Assembly: GCF_001561995.1 (NCBI RefSeq)
Contig: NZ_LLWC01000030.1
Span: 1 to 64,000 of the forward strand
From: Polycladidibacter hongkongensis
Lineage (GTDB): Bacteria; Pseudomonadota; Alphaproteobacteria; Rhizobiales; Stappiaceae
DNA length: 64,000 nt
Reading direction: 5' to 3'
Below, one piece after another: positions 7,553 through 14,926 of this stretch (positions within the stretch are counted from its first letter, which is position 1; each line of letters begins with the position of its first letter). The notes beneath the pieces were generated by a model. That model saw nothing but the letters and a program-made list of their open reading frames with translations. It was not told the DNA's origin and did not search any database. Position numbers and translations under genes: made by a program.

Positions 7553-7926
7553 TGGCGCGCGATACACGACTGTTTTGCGAGCAGATCACCGACCATTGGC
7601 GGCCGGTGCCAGATTGGGTGGCCGCACTGGCGGGCGAGTGTGACCGCACCAGCCAAGTGAAAGTGGCCGCGCGCCTTGGGGTATCCAACGCGCTGATCTC
7701 TGGCACCTTAAAGCGCTCGTACAAGGGGGATCTCAGCCGCATCGAGGAACTGGTACGCGGGGCACTGCTCAGTGAATGCGTCGAGTGCCCGGTACTGGGC
7801 GAAATAACCCGCGATATCTGCCTCAACAACCAGAGCCGCGATTTTGTCGCCACCAGCAGCGTGCGCACGCGTGTCTATCGCGCCTGCCGCTCCGGCTGCC
7901 CGCATTCCAAACTGGAGGTGAGTTAA
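7552..7926 (+). CDS. Small HTH phage protein of the early operon
   Basis: The start is the ATG at 7552, overlapping the previous stop. The segment VKVAARLGVSNALISGTLKRSYKGDLSRIEELV is a typical helix-turn-helix followed by an interface helix. The C-terminal part has several cysteines (SECVECPVLGEI, YRACRSGCPH), which could bind a metal. Similar proteins are common in Mu-like early regions, but their function is not established. Confidence 0.6.
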   Translation: MARDTRLFCEQITDHWRPVPDWVAALAGECDRTSQVKVAARLGVSNALISGTLKRSYKGDLSRIEELVRGALLSECVECPVLGEITRDICLNNQSRDFVATSSVRTRVYRACRSGCPHSKLEVS

Positions 7927-8201
7927 TGGAAGTGCCAATCATCATCACATTGAACTATGTGCGCGAGCACCTGCTGCAACAGGCAGCAGGTGTGCCGATG
8001 AGCCGTGAGCTGTGCCTTGATCTTTCCGACATGTGCGAGCAGGCCGCCCGCGCGGCAACGCAGCTGGAATTAAGCCTGCCGCGCAGCTCCCTGCAAGAGC
8101 TTTTTAATCCGGTTTTAAAGGCAGCGGCAGAGCCGGAGCGAGCGGCCACGATCATCCCGTTCAAACAACACCAGTTCAAACAGCGAAAGGTTTCCAAATG
8201 A
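7926..8201 (+). CDS. Small hypothetical early phage protein
   Basis: This 91-residue protein starts at ATG 7926 (MEVPIIITLNYVREHLL), overlapping the upstream stop, and ends inside the next start. It is mainly helical and charged, with no recognisable motif. Tight overlaps on both sides argue that it is a real operon member. Confidence 0.55.
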   Translation: MEVPIIITLNYVREHLLQQAAGVPMSRELCLDLSDMCEQAARAATQLELSLPRSSLQELFNPVLKAAAEPERAATIIPFKQHQFKQRKVSK

Positions 8202-8827
8202 GTGAGCAAGCAGCCCAAATGACTGAACAAGAAGCAATGTGGAAGGATGGCAAGGGCCGCTTGGTGCCGCTGAGTGCCATTAAAACAGAGCACCAGATTG
8301 AGGATGGTTTGGTGCGCGCCGTGGCAAACCAAGCGGCCGAGCTGTCGCAGCTTTTAACCGAGTTTAAAAGCACTGTTCTTGAAGAAACGGAGGGGTTTAA
8401 AGACCTGCTGGCAGGCGAATACGGTATCAAACGTGGTGGCAAAAAGGGCAACATGACGCTCACCAGTTACGACCAGAGCCTCAAGCTGGAAATCCAGAAC
8501 ACAGACCGCATCGTGTTCGGCCCTGAGCTGGAGGTGGCCCAACAGCTGATAGACGAGTGCATCAAGCGCTGGTCGGTGGGTGCCAACGATCATTTGAAGG
8601 TTATCGTGCAAAGTGCATTCGAGACCGATCGCAAGGGTAATCTGTCGGTTGCCAAAATCATGGGGCTGCGCAAGCACAATCTGGATGATCCGGACTGGCG
8701 CAAAGCAATGAGCGCCATTGCCGATGCCATTCGCCCCTATGAAACGGCCACCTATGTGCGCGTCTATCAGCGCAATGAGCGCACCGGTGCATTTGAGCCG
8801 ATCACTCTTGATCTGGCGAAAGCATAA
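8198..8827 (+). CDS. DUF3164-family Mu-like early protein
   Basis: The 209-residue protein matches the DUF3164 family of Mu-like phages: MWKDGKGRLVPLSAIK near the N-terminus, then KGNMTLTSYDQSLKLEIQ and a helical C-terminus ending ITLDLAKA. Members sit in the early region between MuB and GemA; the molecular role is unknown. It overlaps the previous gene by 4 nt. Confidence 0.75.
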   Translation: MSEQAAQMTEQEAMWKDGKGRLVPLSAIKTEHQIEDGLVRAVANQAAELSQLLTEFKSTVLEETEGFKDLLAGEYGIKRGGKKGNMTLTSYDQSLKLEIQNTDRIVFGPELEVAQQLIDECIKRWSVGANDHLKVIVQSAFETDRKGNLSVAKIMGLRKHNLDDPDWRKAMSAIADAIRPYETATYVRVYQRNERTGAFEPITLDLAKA

Positions 8828-8837
8828 GGAGGTCGTG

Positions 8838-9089
8838 ATGGGTGATTTATCACGGGATCAGGATGCCATGACCATGCAACACGCCATGCTCATTCGCGAT
8901 GTGTGGGCACGTCGCGGCTATCCACTCAGTGTCACGGTGGTGAGTGAGGCCACGGAGTACGGACGCATTGCACGAATAGCCTCCGGCCTGCGCAATGGCC
9001 TGCCCCATGGCTGGACAGGCGTCAAAGCACCGGTGCCGCCGCTGCCGATCACTAAACGTCAGCGTGGAGGTTTCCATGAAGAGCGTTAG
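8838..9089 (+). CDS. Small hypothetical early phage protein
   Basis: The ATG at 8838 follows a good AAGGAGG 5 nt upstream. The 83-residue product (MGDLSRDQDAMTMQHAMLIR...) has a short basic C-terminus and no recognised domain. It continues the early operon and its end overlaps the next start region. Confidence 0.5.
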   Translation: MGDLSRDQDAMTMQHAMLIRDVWARRGYPLSVTVVSEATEYGRIARIASGLRNGLPHGWTGVKAPVPPLPITKRQRGGFHEER

Positions 9090-9327
9090 TTCCGATCGGG
9101 TCGTTATTCCGGAAGAGGCCAAGCGGCAATGCAAGGATTTTTATCGTGGTATCAGCACCGGCATCGACGAGACGAGAAAGCGGTTGCGCAGTCCAATGCG
9201 GCTGCCTTGCCTCACCGCGTTGGCCTTGACCATCAACGAACTGCTCGAGGACATCGAGGACGAGGATCTGCAGGCAGACAAACGCTCTGTGATTGTGGAA
9301 ACCATTGCAAATGGAGGTGTGGAATGA
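9076..9327 (+). CDS. Small hypothetical early phage protein
   Basis: The ATG at 9076 is preceded by GGAGG (9066-9070). The 83-residue protein is helical with an acidic C-terminal half (LLEDIEDEDLQADK). It overlaps the previous gene by 14 nt and the gemA start by 4 nt. The function is unknown. Confidence 0.5.
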   Translation: MKSVSSDRVVIPEEAKRQCKDFYRGISTGIDETRKRLRSPMRLPCLTALALTINELLEDIEDEDLQADKRSVIVETIANGGVE

Positions 9328-9974
9328 CGTCGATAAAAGCCTTGTTTGGCCGCGCCCGGCAGCTTGGACTGGCCGAGGACGACTTGCGTGATGTGGCCCG
9401 CCAGATCACCGGCAGTGACAGTTTGCGTGGTCACAACCGCGAAACCTATGAGGTGATTTTACAGCGCATGGGTCCGGCTCCGCGTCGCACCAGCCTGTCC
9501 TCACCATACCTGACCAAAGCGCGGGCGCTTTGGATTGCCGGATACAATCTAGGGCTGGTGCGCGATAAACGCGATGCCGCTTTGTATACATTTATCAAGC
9601 GGCAAACCGGTTTGGATCACGGCACATGGCTCAGCCATGAGCGCGATGGCAAGCGGGTTGTTGAAGCACTCAAGGGGTGGCTTGCGCGTGATGGCGGTGT
9701 GGACTGGAGCCGGGAGACCACCCGTCCCACTGCAATGAACAATCCGCGATTTCAGGTTGCGATCGCTATTTACCAGCGGCTGCAGGTGGCCGCGAATATG
9801 CGCGATGAATCGCCATTTGACGGGTTGATGCGGTTTATCGACGGTCATGTCGGGCCGCTCAGCCTAGCGCAGATCACTCCGGGCCAGTGGATTATAGTGC
9901 AAAACGCGCTTGGCGAGCGCTTGCGCGATGTGCGCGCTGGCCTTGGCAGCGCCGCAATTCGGCGGGCCTCATAG
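9324..9974 (+). CDS. gemA: GemA-like regulator (Mu gp16 family, DUF1018)
   Basis: The motif SPYLTKARALWIAGYNLGLV with KRQTGLDHGTWL is typical of the GemA/gp16 family. In Mu, GemA affects host supercoiling and expression during early growth. The start ATG 9324 overlaps the previous stop (ATGA). As in Mu, the gene directly precedes the mor homologue. Confidence 0.8.
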   Translation: MTSIKALFGRARQLGLAEDDLRDVARQITGSDSLRGHNRETYEVILQRMGPAPRRTSLSSPYLTKARALWIAGYNLGLVRDKRDAALYTFIKRQTGLDHGTWLSHERDGKRVVEALKGWLARDGGVDWSRETTRPTAMNNPRFQVAIAIYQRLQVAANMRDESPFDGLMRFIDGHVGPLSLAQITPGQWIIVQNALGERLRDVRAGLGSAAIRRAS

Positions 9975-10001
9975 AAGGCCAATTCCAGCGGAGTGCTACA
10001 G

Positions 10002-10421
10002 ATGGACCGCAGCTATTTTACACCAAAAATGAATGAACTGGTTGAGCTGGCCGGTATCTCCGAACACGCGGTTGAGCTGCTGATACGGAACCGGGGTGGA
10101 TGCCGCATTCGCATTCCACGCCAGCTCCGTCCCGATCATTGGCTGTGCGGATTGATTGGCGCGAAAAACGCAACGTTACTCTCCGATTATTATGGCGGCG
10201 AGGATATCGATTTGCCGCTAGGGCCGTTCTCGTCATCTGCAGAGCGGCATCAGGCCATCCGGCGGTTGGATCGGGAGGGGCTGAGCTACAATGAAATTGC
10301 CAAGCGCACGGGGGTGAACCGGCGCACAGCAATCAGGCATGTAAAAGGGACGAGCAACCGCTCACAGCAAGAACAGCCGGACATGTTTGCCGGTCACCAC
10401 CCGCGACCAAAGCGGAAATAA
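10002..10421 (+). CDS. mor: Mor-family middle/late transcription activator
   Basis: The protein has the Mor/C pattern: a dimerisation part ending GGCRIRIPRQ, then a helix-turn-helix (LDREGLSYNEIAKRTGVNRRTAIRHVK). In Mu, Mor turns on the middle promoter and C the late promoters. Only one such protein is found here, so it may serve all later transcription. ATG 10002 has GGAG about 9 nt upstream; GTG 9993 is an alternative. A strong terminator follows at 10456, ending the early unit. Confidence 0.82.
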   Translation: MDRSYFTPKMNELVELAGISEHAVELLIRNRGGCRIRIPRQLRPDHWLCGLIGAKNATLLSDYYGGEDIDLPLGPFSSSAERHQAIRRLDREGLSYNEIAKRTGVNRRTAIRHVKGTSNRSQQEQPDMFAGHHPRPKRK

Positions 10422-10455
10422 GCATGTCAATCACGCAATTCGTACCTTGCCTTTA

Positions 10456-10486
10456 GGGCCGGTGAACCTGTCACCGGCCCTTTTTC
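10456..10486 (+). terminator. Intrinsic terminator ending the early operon
   Basis: GGGCCGGTGA (10456-10465) pairs perfectly with TCACCGGCCC (10471-10480) around the 5-nt loop ACCTG and is followed by TTTTTC. The 10-bp GC-rich stem plus U-tract lies right after mor. Confidence 0.9.
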
Positions 10487-10534
10487 TTGCTCTTACTGGC
10501 AGTGTTTCAGCATCAATTGTTTGGAGTTGCTCCT

Positions 10535-11170
10535 ATGAACATACTGTCCGCCAGATCTTGTCGTAAAATTGAAGATATTCACCCCGATTTACTGCAGGTC
10601 GTATTGCTGGCCTGCGAACTAACAGAGCAGCCATTTCAGGTCAGCGAAGGGCTGCGCACGCTTGATCGGCAAAAAAAACTTTTGAAACGCGGGGCCACCC
10701 GAACCTTGAACTCGCGGCATTTGACCGGCCATGCGGTTGATCTCTATGCAACCGAAGAGGACGGCACCGGCGCATTGTGGCAATTCGCGCTTTACTGCGA
10801 CATAGCCGATGCCATGTTTGCTGCGGCCGACCAGCTGGATGTTGACCTAAAGTGGGGCGGCAATTGGCCAAAATTCCGCGATGGCCCGCATTTCTATCTG
10901 AGCCGCCAGCGTTATCCTGCAAAGAAAGAGGCACCCGCCCATGCGGGCGAGGTTCTCTCCCTATTCGCTGGATGCAGCGGGGATGTGGTTCACGTTCTGC
11001 AACAGAGTTTGCGGTCGCTTGGATTTGGCAACATCGAACCAGACGGCGATTTCGGCCCCCGCACGCGGTCCGCTGTCAAGACGTTCCAGCAGCAGCATGG
11101 TCTGATCGCCGACGGCATCGTTGGTCCGCAAACACGCAAGGCGTTGCAACAGGCCTTGCAACAAAAATAG
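10535..11170 (+). CDS. Endolysin: M15-type peptidase with C-terminal peptidoglycan-binding domain
   Basis: Residues 1-130 form an M15 metallopeptidase with the zinc-site motifs SRHLTGHAVDL and GPHF; such enzymes cleave peptide bonds of peptidoglycan. Residues about 145-208 form a PG_binding_1 domain (VLQQSLRSLGF, DGDFGPRTRSAVKTFQ, GIVGPQTRKAL). The start ATG 10535 has GGAG 8 nt upstream. It is the first gene after the early terminator and opens the lysis cassette. No signal peptide is seen, so release would need a holin. Confidence 0.85.
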   Translation: MNILSARSCRKIEDIHPDLLQVVLLACELTEQPFQVSEGLRTLDRQKKLLKRGATRTLNSRHLTGHAVDLYATEEDGTGALWQFALYCDIADAMFAAADQLDVDLKWGGNWPKFRDGPHFYLSRQRYPAKKEAPAHAGEVLSLFAGCSGDVVHVLQQSLRSLGFGNIEPDGDFGPRTRSAVKTFQQQHGLIADGIVGPQTRKALQQALQQK

Positions 11171-11238
11171 CAGTTCCTCCCGCTGGCACACGGCCCCATC
11201 ACCAAAACCCAAAACCTCTGCTTTAAAGGAGCTTAAAA

Positions 11239-11436
11239 ATGACCCCGACCAAATCCGCTTGGGCCTCGAAAATCAACTGGACAGCCACCATCGGCGCATT
11301 GGCAGGCCTTGCCACCGTGTTCGGCATTGATATCGACCCGGCGTTACAGGCCAAAATAGCCGCTTCCATTTCGGCTGTCTCCGGTGTGGCGGTGGTGATC
11401 TGGCGCACGTGGTTCACCACCAAACAAATTGGCTAG
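11239..11436 (+). CDS. Small phage membrane protein, candidate holin
   Basis: This 65-residue protein has two predicted membrane stretches (WTATIGALAGLATVFGI and IAASISAVSGVAVVIW) and a charged C-terminus. AAAGGAGC precedes the ATG. Its place between endolysin and spanin-like genes suggests a holin or pinholin, but this assignment rests on size, topology and context only. Confidence 0.6.
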   Translation: MTPTKSAWASKINWTATIGALAGLATVFGIDIDPALQAKIAASISAVSGVAVVIWRTWFTTKQIG

Positions 11437-11439
11437 CCC

Positions 11440-11679
11440 GTGAGCTGGCTGGCAGTCATCACCGCGCTTGTCAAATTGATGGGCGCGGTGGCCGCTTATT
11501 CCAAACAGATACAAACAGACAGGGCAGCACGGGCACACGTGATGGCACAGGTGCTGCAAAGGATGACCGATGACCTGCAATTGGCCGCGCGCACGCGTAC
11601 TGAGTTTGATCGTGATTTGCAGCGCAATCCTGAGCGGCTGTACGACGATGACGGCTACAAACGCACCGGTGACGCGTGA
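11440..11679 (+). CDS. Rz-like inner-membrane spanin
   Basis: Starting at GTG 11440, the 79-residue product has a hydrophobic N-terminus (WLAVITALVKLMGAVAAYS) followed by a charged helical region, the layout of an inner-membrane (i-) spanin. The following lipoprotein gene begins inside it in another frame, as in lambda Rz/Rz1. It is shorter than lambda Rz. Confidence 0.6.
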   Translation: MSWLAVITALVKLMGAVAAYSKQIQTDRAARAHVMAQVLQRMTDDLQLAARTRTEFDRDLQRNPERLYDDDGYKRTGDA

Positions 11680-11830
11680 TTTGCCCCGCATGCAATGCCT
11701 GATTTTTACGCCGCTCAGCTGGCACGATGACGACACGCGCGGCACCATAATTGGCGTCAAACGCCACAACGCTGTTTATGCCCGCCAATGTTCGTCGATC
11801 ATTCCCATCGCCAAACCGGAGATAGCGTAG
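11570..11830 (+). CDS. Rz1-like spanin lipoprotein, overlapping Rz
   Basis: The N-terminus has a signal peptide with lipobox (LIVICSAILSGC), so the mature protein would begin at the cysteine and be anchored in the outer membrane. The gene starts within the Rz-like gene in a different frame and continues past it. The DDTRGTI...HNAVYARQC stretch recurs in small phage lipoproteins of this type. Together with the product of 11440 it should fuse inner and outer membranes at lysis. Confidence 0.7.
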   Translation: MTCNWPRARVLSLIVICSAILSGCTTMTATNAPVTRDLPRMQCLIFTPLSWHDDDTRGTIIGVKRHNAVYARQCSSIIPIAKPEIA

Positions 11831-12045
11831 TGAACCAAGAGGCCCAGATCGAACAGGCACGCAAACGTGTCGAAGCCGAGGCCCGCGAGGCGATTACATC
11901 TATCCAGCAACAGCTGGATGCCAGAGGGTGCGAGCGTTGTGTCGATTGCGAGGCGGTTATTCCAAAGCGTCGCCGCGCGGCGAGCCCCAGTGCCATTCGT
12001 TGCATTGATTGCCAGAGCCGCTTCGAGATTGAGGGAGGCCGGTAA
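11830..12045 (+). CDS. TraR/DksA-type zinc-finger protein
   Basis: The 71-residue protein has an N-terminal coiled helix (QIEQARKRVEAEAREAITSIQ) and a C4 zinc finger (CVDCEAVIP and RCIDCQSRF), the layout of the short TraR/DksA-like proteins of phages. These bind the RNA polymerase secondary channel and mimic DksA-ppGpp effects. The GTG start shares a base with the preceding stop TAG. Confidence 0.75.
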   Translation: MNQEAQIEQARKRVEAEAREAITSIQQQLDARGCERCVDCEAVIPKRRRAASPSAIRCIDCQSRFEIEGGR

Positions 12046-12375
12046 ATGTGGAGCGCTGAAGACTTGCGCAACTGGCTGGCGGTATCGCTGTCGACCATCG
12101 CCATCATCACCACCATCTGGGGCTGGTTGCAAACCCGGGCCCGTGACAATTCCGGCAAAATTGAGCGCTTGTCAGAGCGTTTGGTGAAAACCGAAGGCAC
12201 GCTCAAATCATTGGAGCGCGAGCTGGAGCATTTGCCGAGCAAAGAGGCGGTGCATCAGATCGAGTTAACACTGGCCGAGGTGCGCGGCGGTCTCAATACC
12301 ATGGCCACGTCGTTCGAGAGCATCAAGCGCACCACCGAGCGCATTGAAAACCACCTGATGGAGAGCGGTAAATGA
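12046..12375 (+). CDS. DUF2730-family phage membrane protein
   Basis: One membrane segment (WLAVSLSTIAIITTIWGWLQ) is followed by a long coiled coil (residues about 35-109), matching the DUF2730 family found in this position of Mu-like phages. The function is unknown; a role near packaging or lysis has not been shown. It overlaps the next gene by 4 nt. Confidence 0.65.
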   Translation: MWSAEDLRNWLAVSLSTIAIITTIWGWLQTRARDNSGKIERLSERLVKTEGTLKSLERELEHLPSKEAVHQIELTLAEVRGGLNTMATSFESIKRTTERIENHLMESGK

Positions 12376-12671
12376 ATTATGCCGACAAAATAAATTCTGA
12401 TGTGCGCTTGATTGTATTGCGGGCACTTTACAACGAGCCGGATTATTCCTTGAATTCGTCGATCCTGACCAAAATTCTGGAGGAGTTCGGCCATGTGAAA
12501 TCGCGCGATTATGTACACAATCAGCTACGCTATCTGGAGCGCGAAGTACAGGCGCTCACATTGCGCTCCGCCGGATCTATTCTTATCGCCCAGCTCACTC
12601 AGTCAGGACGTGATCATGTGGAGCGCCGCCGTGTGCTAACTGGCGTTGATCGCCCCTCTCCGGAGGCGTGA
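12372..12671 (+). CDS. Mu gp26-position winged-helix protein
   Basis: The product (RLIVLRALYNEPDYSLNSSILTKILE, then QLRYLEREVQAL, then LTQSGRDHVE) looks like a winged-helix protein of the family usually found just before the small terminase in Mu-like phages. A role in DNA packaging or regulation is only suggested by position. Confidence 0.65.
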   Translation: MNYADKINSDVRLIVLRALYNEPDYSLNSSILTKILEEFGHVKSRDYVHNQLRYLEREVQALTLRSAGSILIAQLTQSGRDHVERRRVLTGVDRPSPEA

Positions 12672-12674
12672 TCA

Positions 12675-13262
12675 ATGGCAAAAGAGCGTGCCAGTCGTGG
12701 ACGTTTGTCCGATATTGATCTGCTGCCGGACGAAGCGCAAAGCGTGGTGGAATGGGCTGCGCAGGAGCTGGCAAAAACCGACCGCACCCAGCAAGACATT
12801 CTGGAAGAGTTTAACAGCCGGTTGAAGATTATTGATCCAACGCTCGGTCCCATATCCAGATCGGCGTTCAATCGCTACTCCATACGCCAATCAATCATGA
12901 CCAGGCGGCAAAAAAACACCCGCGAAATCGCCAAGGCAATGGCGCTCAATCTGGGCACGCAAAGCTCTGACGAGGTGACAATTTTGGCTGCGGAAGCCAT
13001 CAAGACATTGATTTTTGAAATCCTTGGCGATGCAGGCGAAACCGGCCTTGCACCGGTTGAGGCCATGCGACTGGCGACAGCGCTCAAACAGGCTACAGCA
13101 GCCCAGCATATTTCCTCCGATCGCAGAGCCAAGGTCGAGCGCGAGTTTGAAGAAAAGGCGAAGGCAGCCGTGGACCGCGTTGCCAAGAAAAAAGGCATTT
13201 CCAAAGACGCGGCCAATACCATCAAATCCGCCATTCTGGGTGTGGACATGGAGGGCAAATAA
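12675..13262 (+). CDS. Terminase small subunit-like (Mu gp27, DUF3486)
   Basis: The N-terminus (GRLSDIDLLPDEAQSVVEWAA) and the following helix-turn-helix with FNRYSIRQ identify the DUF3486/gp27 family, the recognition subunit of the packaging motor. It starts a run of overlapping head genes and ends at the ATG of the large subunit. Confidence 0.82.
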   Translation: MAKERASRGRLSDIDLLPDEAQSVVEWAAQELAKTDRTQQDILEEFNSRLKIIDPTLGPISRSAFNRYSIRQSIMTRRQKNTREIAKAMALNLGTQSSDEVTILAAEAIKTLIFEILGDAGETGLAPVEAMRLATALKQATAAQHISSDRRAKVEREFEEKAKAAVDRVAKKKGISKDAANTIKSAILGVDMEGK

Positions 13263-14926
13263 TGAGCGCACCCGTTCGCCAGAAACAGATCGAGAAGGCC
13301 GAGCGCTTAACAGCAAAGCGATGGGCCGAACTGCGAGCTGATAGCGGGCGCGTAACCCCAGCAGTCGGCAATCTGGCAGACATGGGACAAACAGATGTGC
13401 TGCTGGGGTATCAGCAGCGCTTATTGATGGCAACCGCCAGTCATCAGGTGACAGTGGTTGAAAAATCACGCCGAACCGGTGCCACGTGGGCGCTGGGGGC
13501 TGATGCGGTGCTAACCAGCGCAACGGCAAAATCCGATAGCGGCCAGAACACCTACTACATTGGCTTTAATCTGGAAATGGCGCGCGAGTTTATCGATTGC
13601 TGCGGCGAGTGGGCGAGTGCCTTCCACAATCTGGCCGTCGAGATCGAGGAGTATTTGTTTACCGATGGCAAGTTGCCGGATGGCAAGGACAACAATATCC
13701 AAGCCTTCCGGATCCGCTTTGCCTCCGGCTTCCAGATCGTGGCGCTTTCCTCCAAACCGCGTTCATTGCGTGGCCGTCAGGGCTATGTAATTATTGACGA
13801 GGCCGCGTTTCACGACGATTTAAAAGAGCTTTTAAAAGCCGCTCTTGCCCTGCTTATGTGGGGCGGCAAGGTGTGCATTATCTCCACTCATGATGGCGAC
13901 GAAAACCCGTTTAACCAGCTGGTGAATGACGTAAGGGCGGGACGCAAACCCTACGCCCTGCTGCGTTTTGATCTGGATGATGCGCTTAAGGAAGGACTGT
14001 ATGAGCGCATTTGCCTGCGCACTGGTGATACTTGGAGCGCTGAAGGTGAAGCGCACTGGCGCGAGAACCTCATCGCCTCCTATGGCGAGGGTGCAGAAGA
14101 AGAGCTTTATTGCGTGCCTTCAAAAGGGGATGGCGCTTATTTGCCAAGTTCGCTTATTCGCGCCCGCATGGAAGACGTGCCGGTGCTGCGCTGGTCCTGT
14201 CCGGACGGGTTCGTCCATGAGCCGGAAGAAAAGCGCATTGCTGATACCAGCGACTGGCTGGAAGAGCATGTGGCTCCGGTGCTGGCAGCGCTTGATCCGG
14301 ATCTGCGCCATCATGCCGGGCTGGATTTTGCCCGTGTGGCCGATTTGACTGTCCTGTGGCCCTTGCAAGTGCAGCGCAATATGGCACTGCGCACACCGTT
14401 TGTGCTTGAGCTGCGCAATGTACCGTTCGAACAACAAAAGCAAATCTTGCTCTATGTGCTGAATGCCTTACCGCTGTTCTCCTCAGCCGCTCTTGATGGG
14501 GGCGGCAACGGAGCCCATCTGGCCGAGGTTATCCAGCAGCAGTTCGGTGCACACTGTATCGAGATCATTCTGTTCAGCCAGAGTTTTTACCGCGATAATT
14601 TTCCTGTTCTGAAAGCTGGGTTTGAGGATGGCGATTTCTTCATTCCTAAAGATGACGACATCCACAACGATTTTCGCGCCATTAAAACCCAGCGTGGCAT
14701 TCCGCAGGTGCCGAGCGACCAGCGCACACTGGAGCTGGCCTCAAAGGGCAAGAAACGCCATGGCGATGGGGCAATTGCAGCGCTGCTCGCCAAATACGCC
14801 AGTGAAATGGACGTGGCCGAATACGCCTACATTACGCAGCTGAGAGATGAGCTGGACAGCACCGACGACGATGACTGGGCCGATGAGGCAACCCTTTATA
14901 ATGCGCGCACAGGTGGATTGGTCTGA
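13262..14926 (+). CDS. Terminase large subunit (Mu gp28-like)
   Basis: The 554-residue motor protein has a Walker-A-like EKSRRTGATWA near residue 65 and Walker B GYVIIDEAAF near residue 180, then a C-terminal nuclease-like domain (LDFARVADLTVLW; ALDGGGNGAHLAE). It drives headful packaging of phage DNA with adjoining host DNA in Mu-type phages. It is coupled to the portal gene by a 1-nt overlap. Confidence 0.9.
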   Translation: MSAPVRQKQIEKAERLTAKRWAELRADSGRVTPAVGNLADMGQTDVLLGYQQRLLMATASHQVTVVEKSRRTGATWALGADAVLTSATAKSDSGQNTYYIGFNLEMAREFIDCCGEWASAFHNLAVEIEEYLFTDGKLPDGKDNNIQAFRIRFASGFQIVALSSKPRSLRGRQGYVIIDEAAFHDDLKELLKAALALLMWGGKVCIISTHDGDENPFNQLVNDVRAGRKPYALLRFDLDDALKEGLYERICLRTGDTWSAEGEAHWRENLIASYGEGAEEELYCVPSKGDGAYLPSSLIRARMEDVPVLRWSCPDGFVHEPEEKRIADTSDWLEEHVAPVLAALDPDLRHHAGLDFARVADLTVLWPLQVQRNMALRTPFVLELRNVPFEQQKQILLYVLNALPLFSSAALDGGGNGAHLAEVIQQQFGAHCIEIILFSQSFYRDNFPVLKAGFEDGDFFIPKDDDIHNDFRAIKTQRGIPQVPSDQRTLELASKGKKRHGDGAIAALLAKYASEMDVAEYAYITQLRDELDSTDDDDWADEATLYNARTGGLV

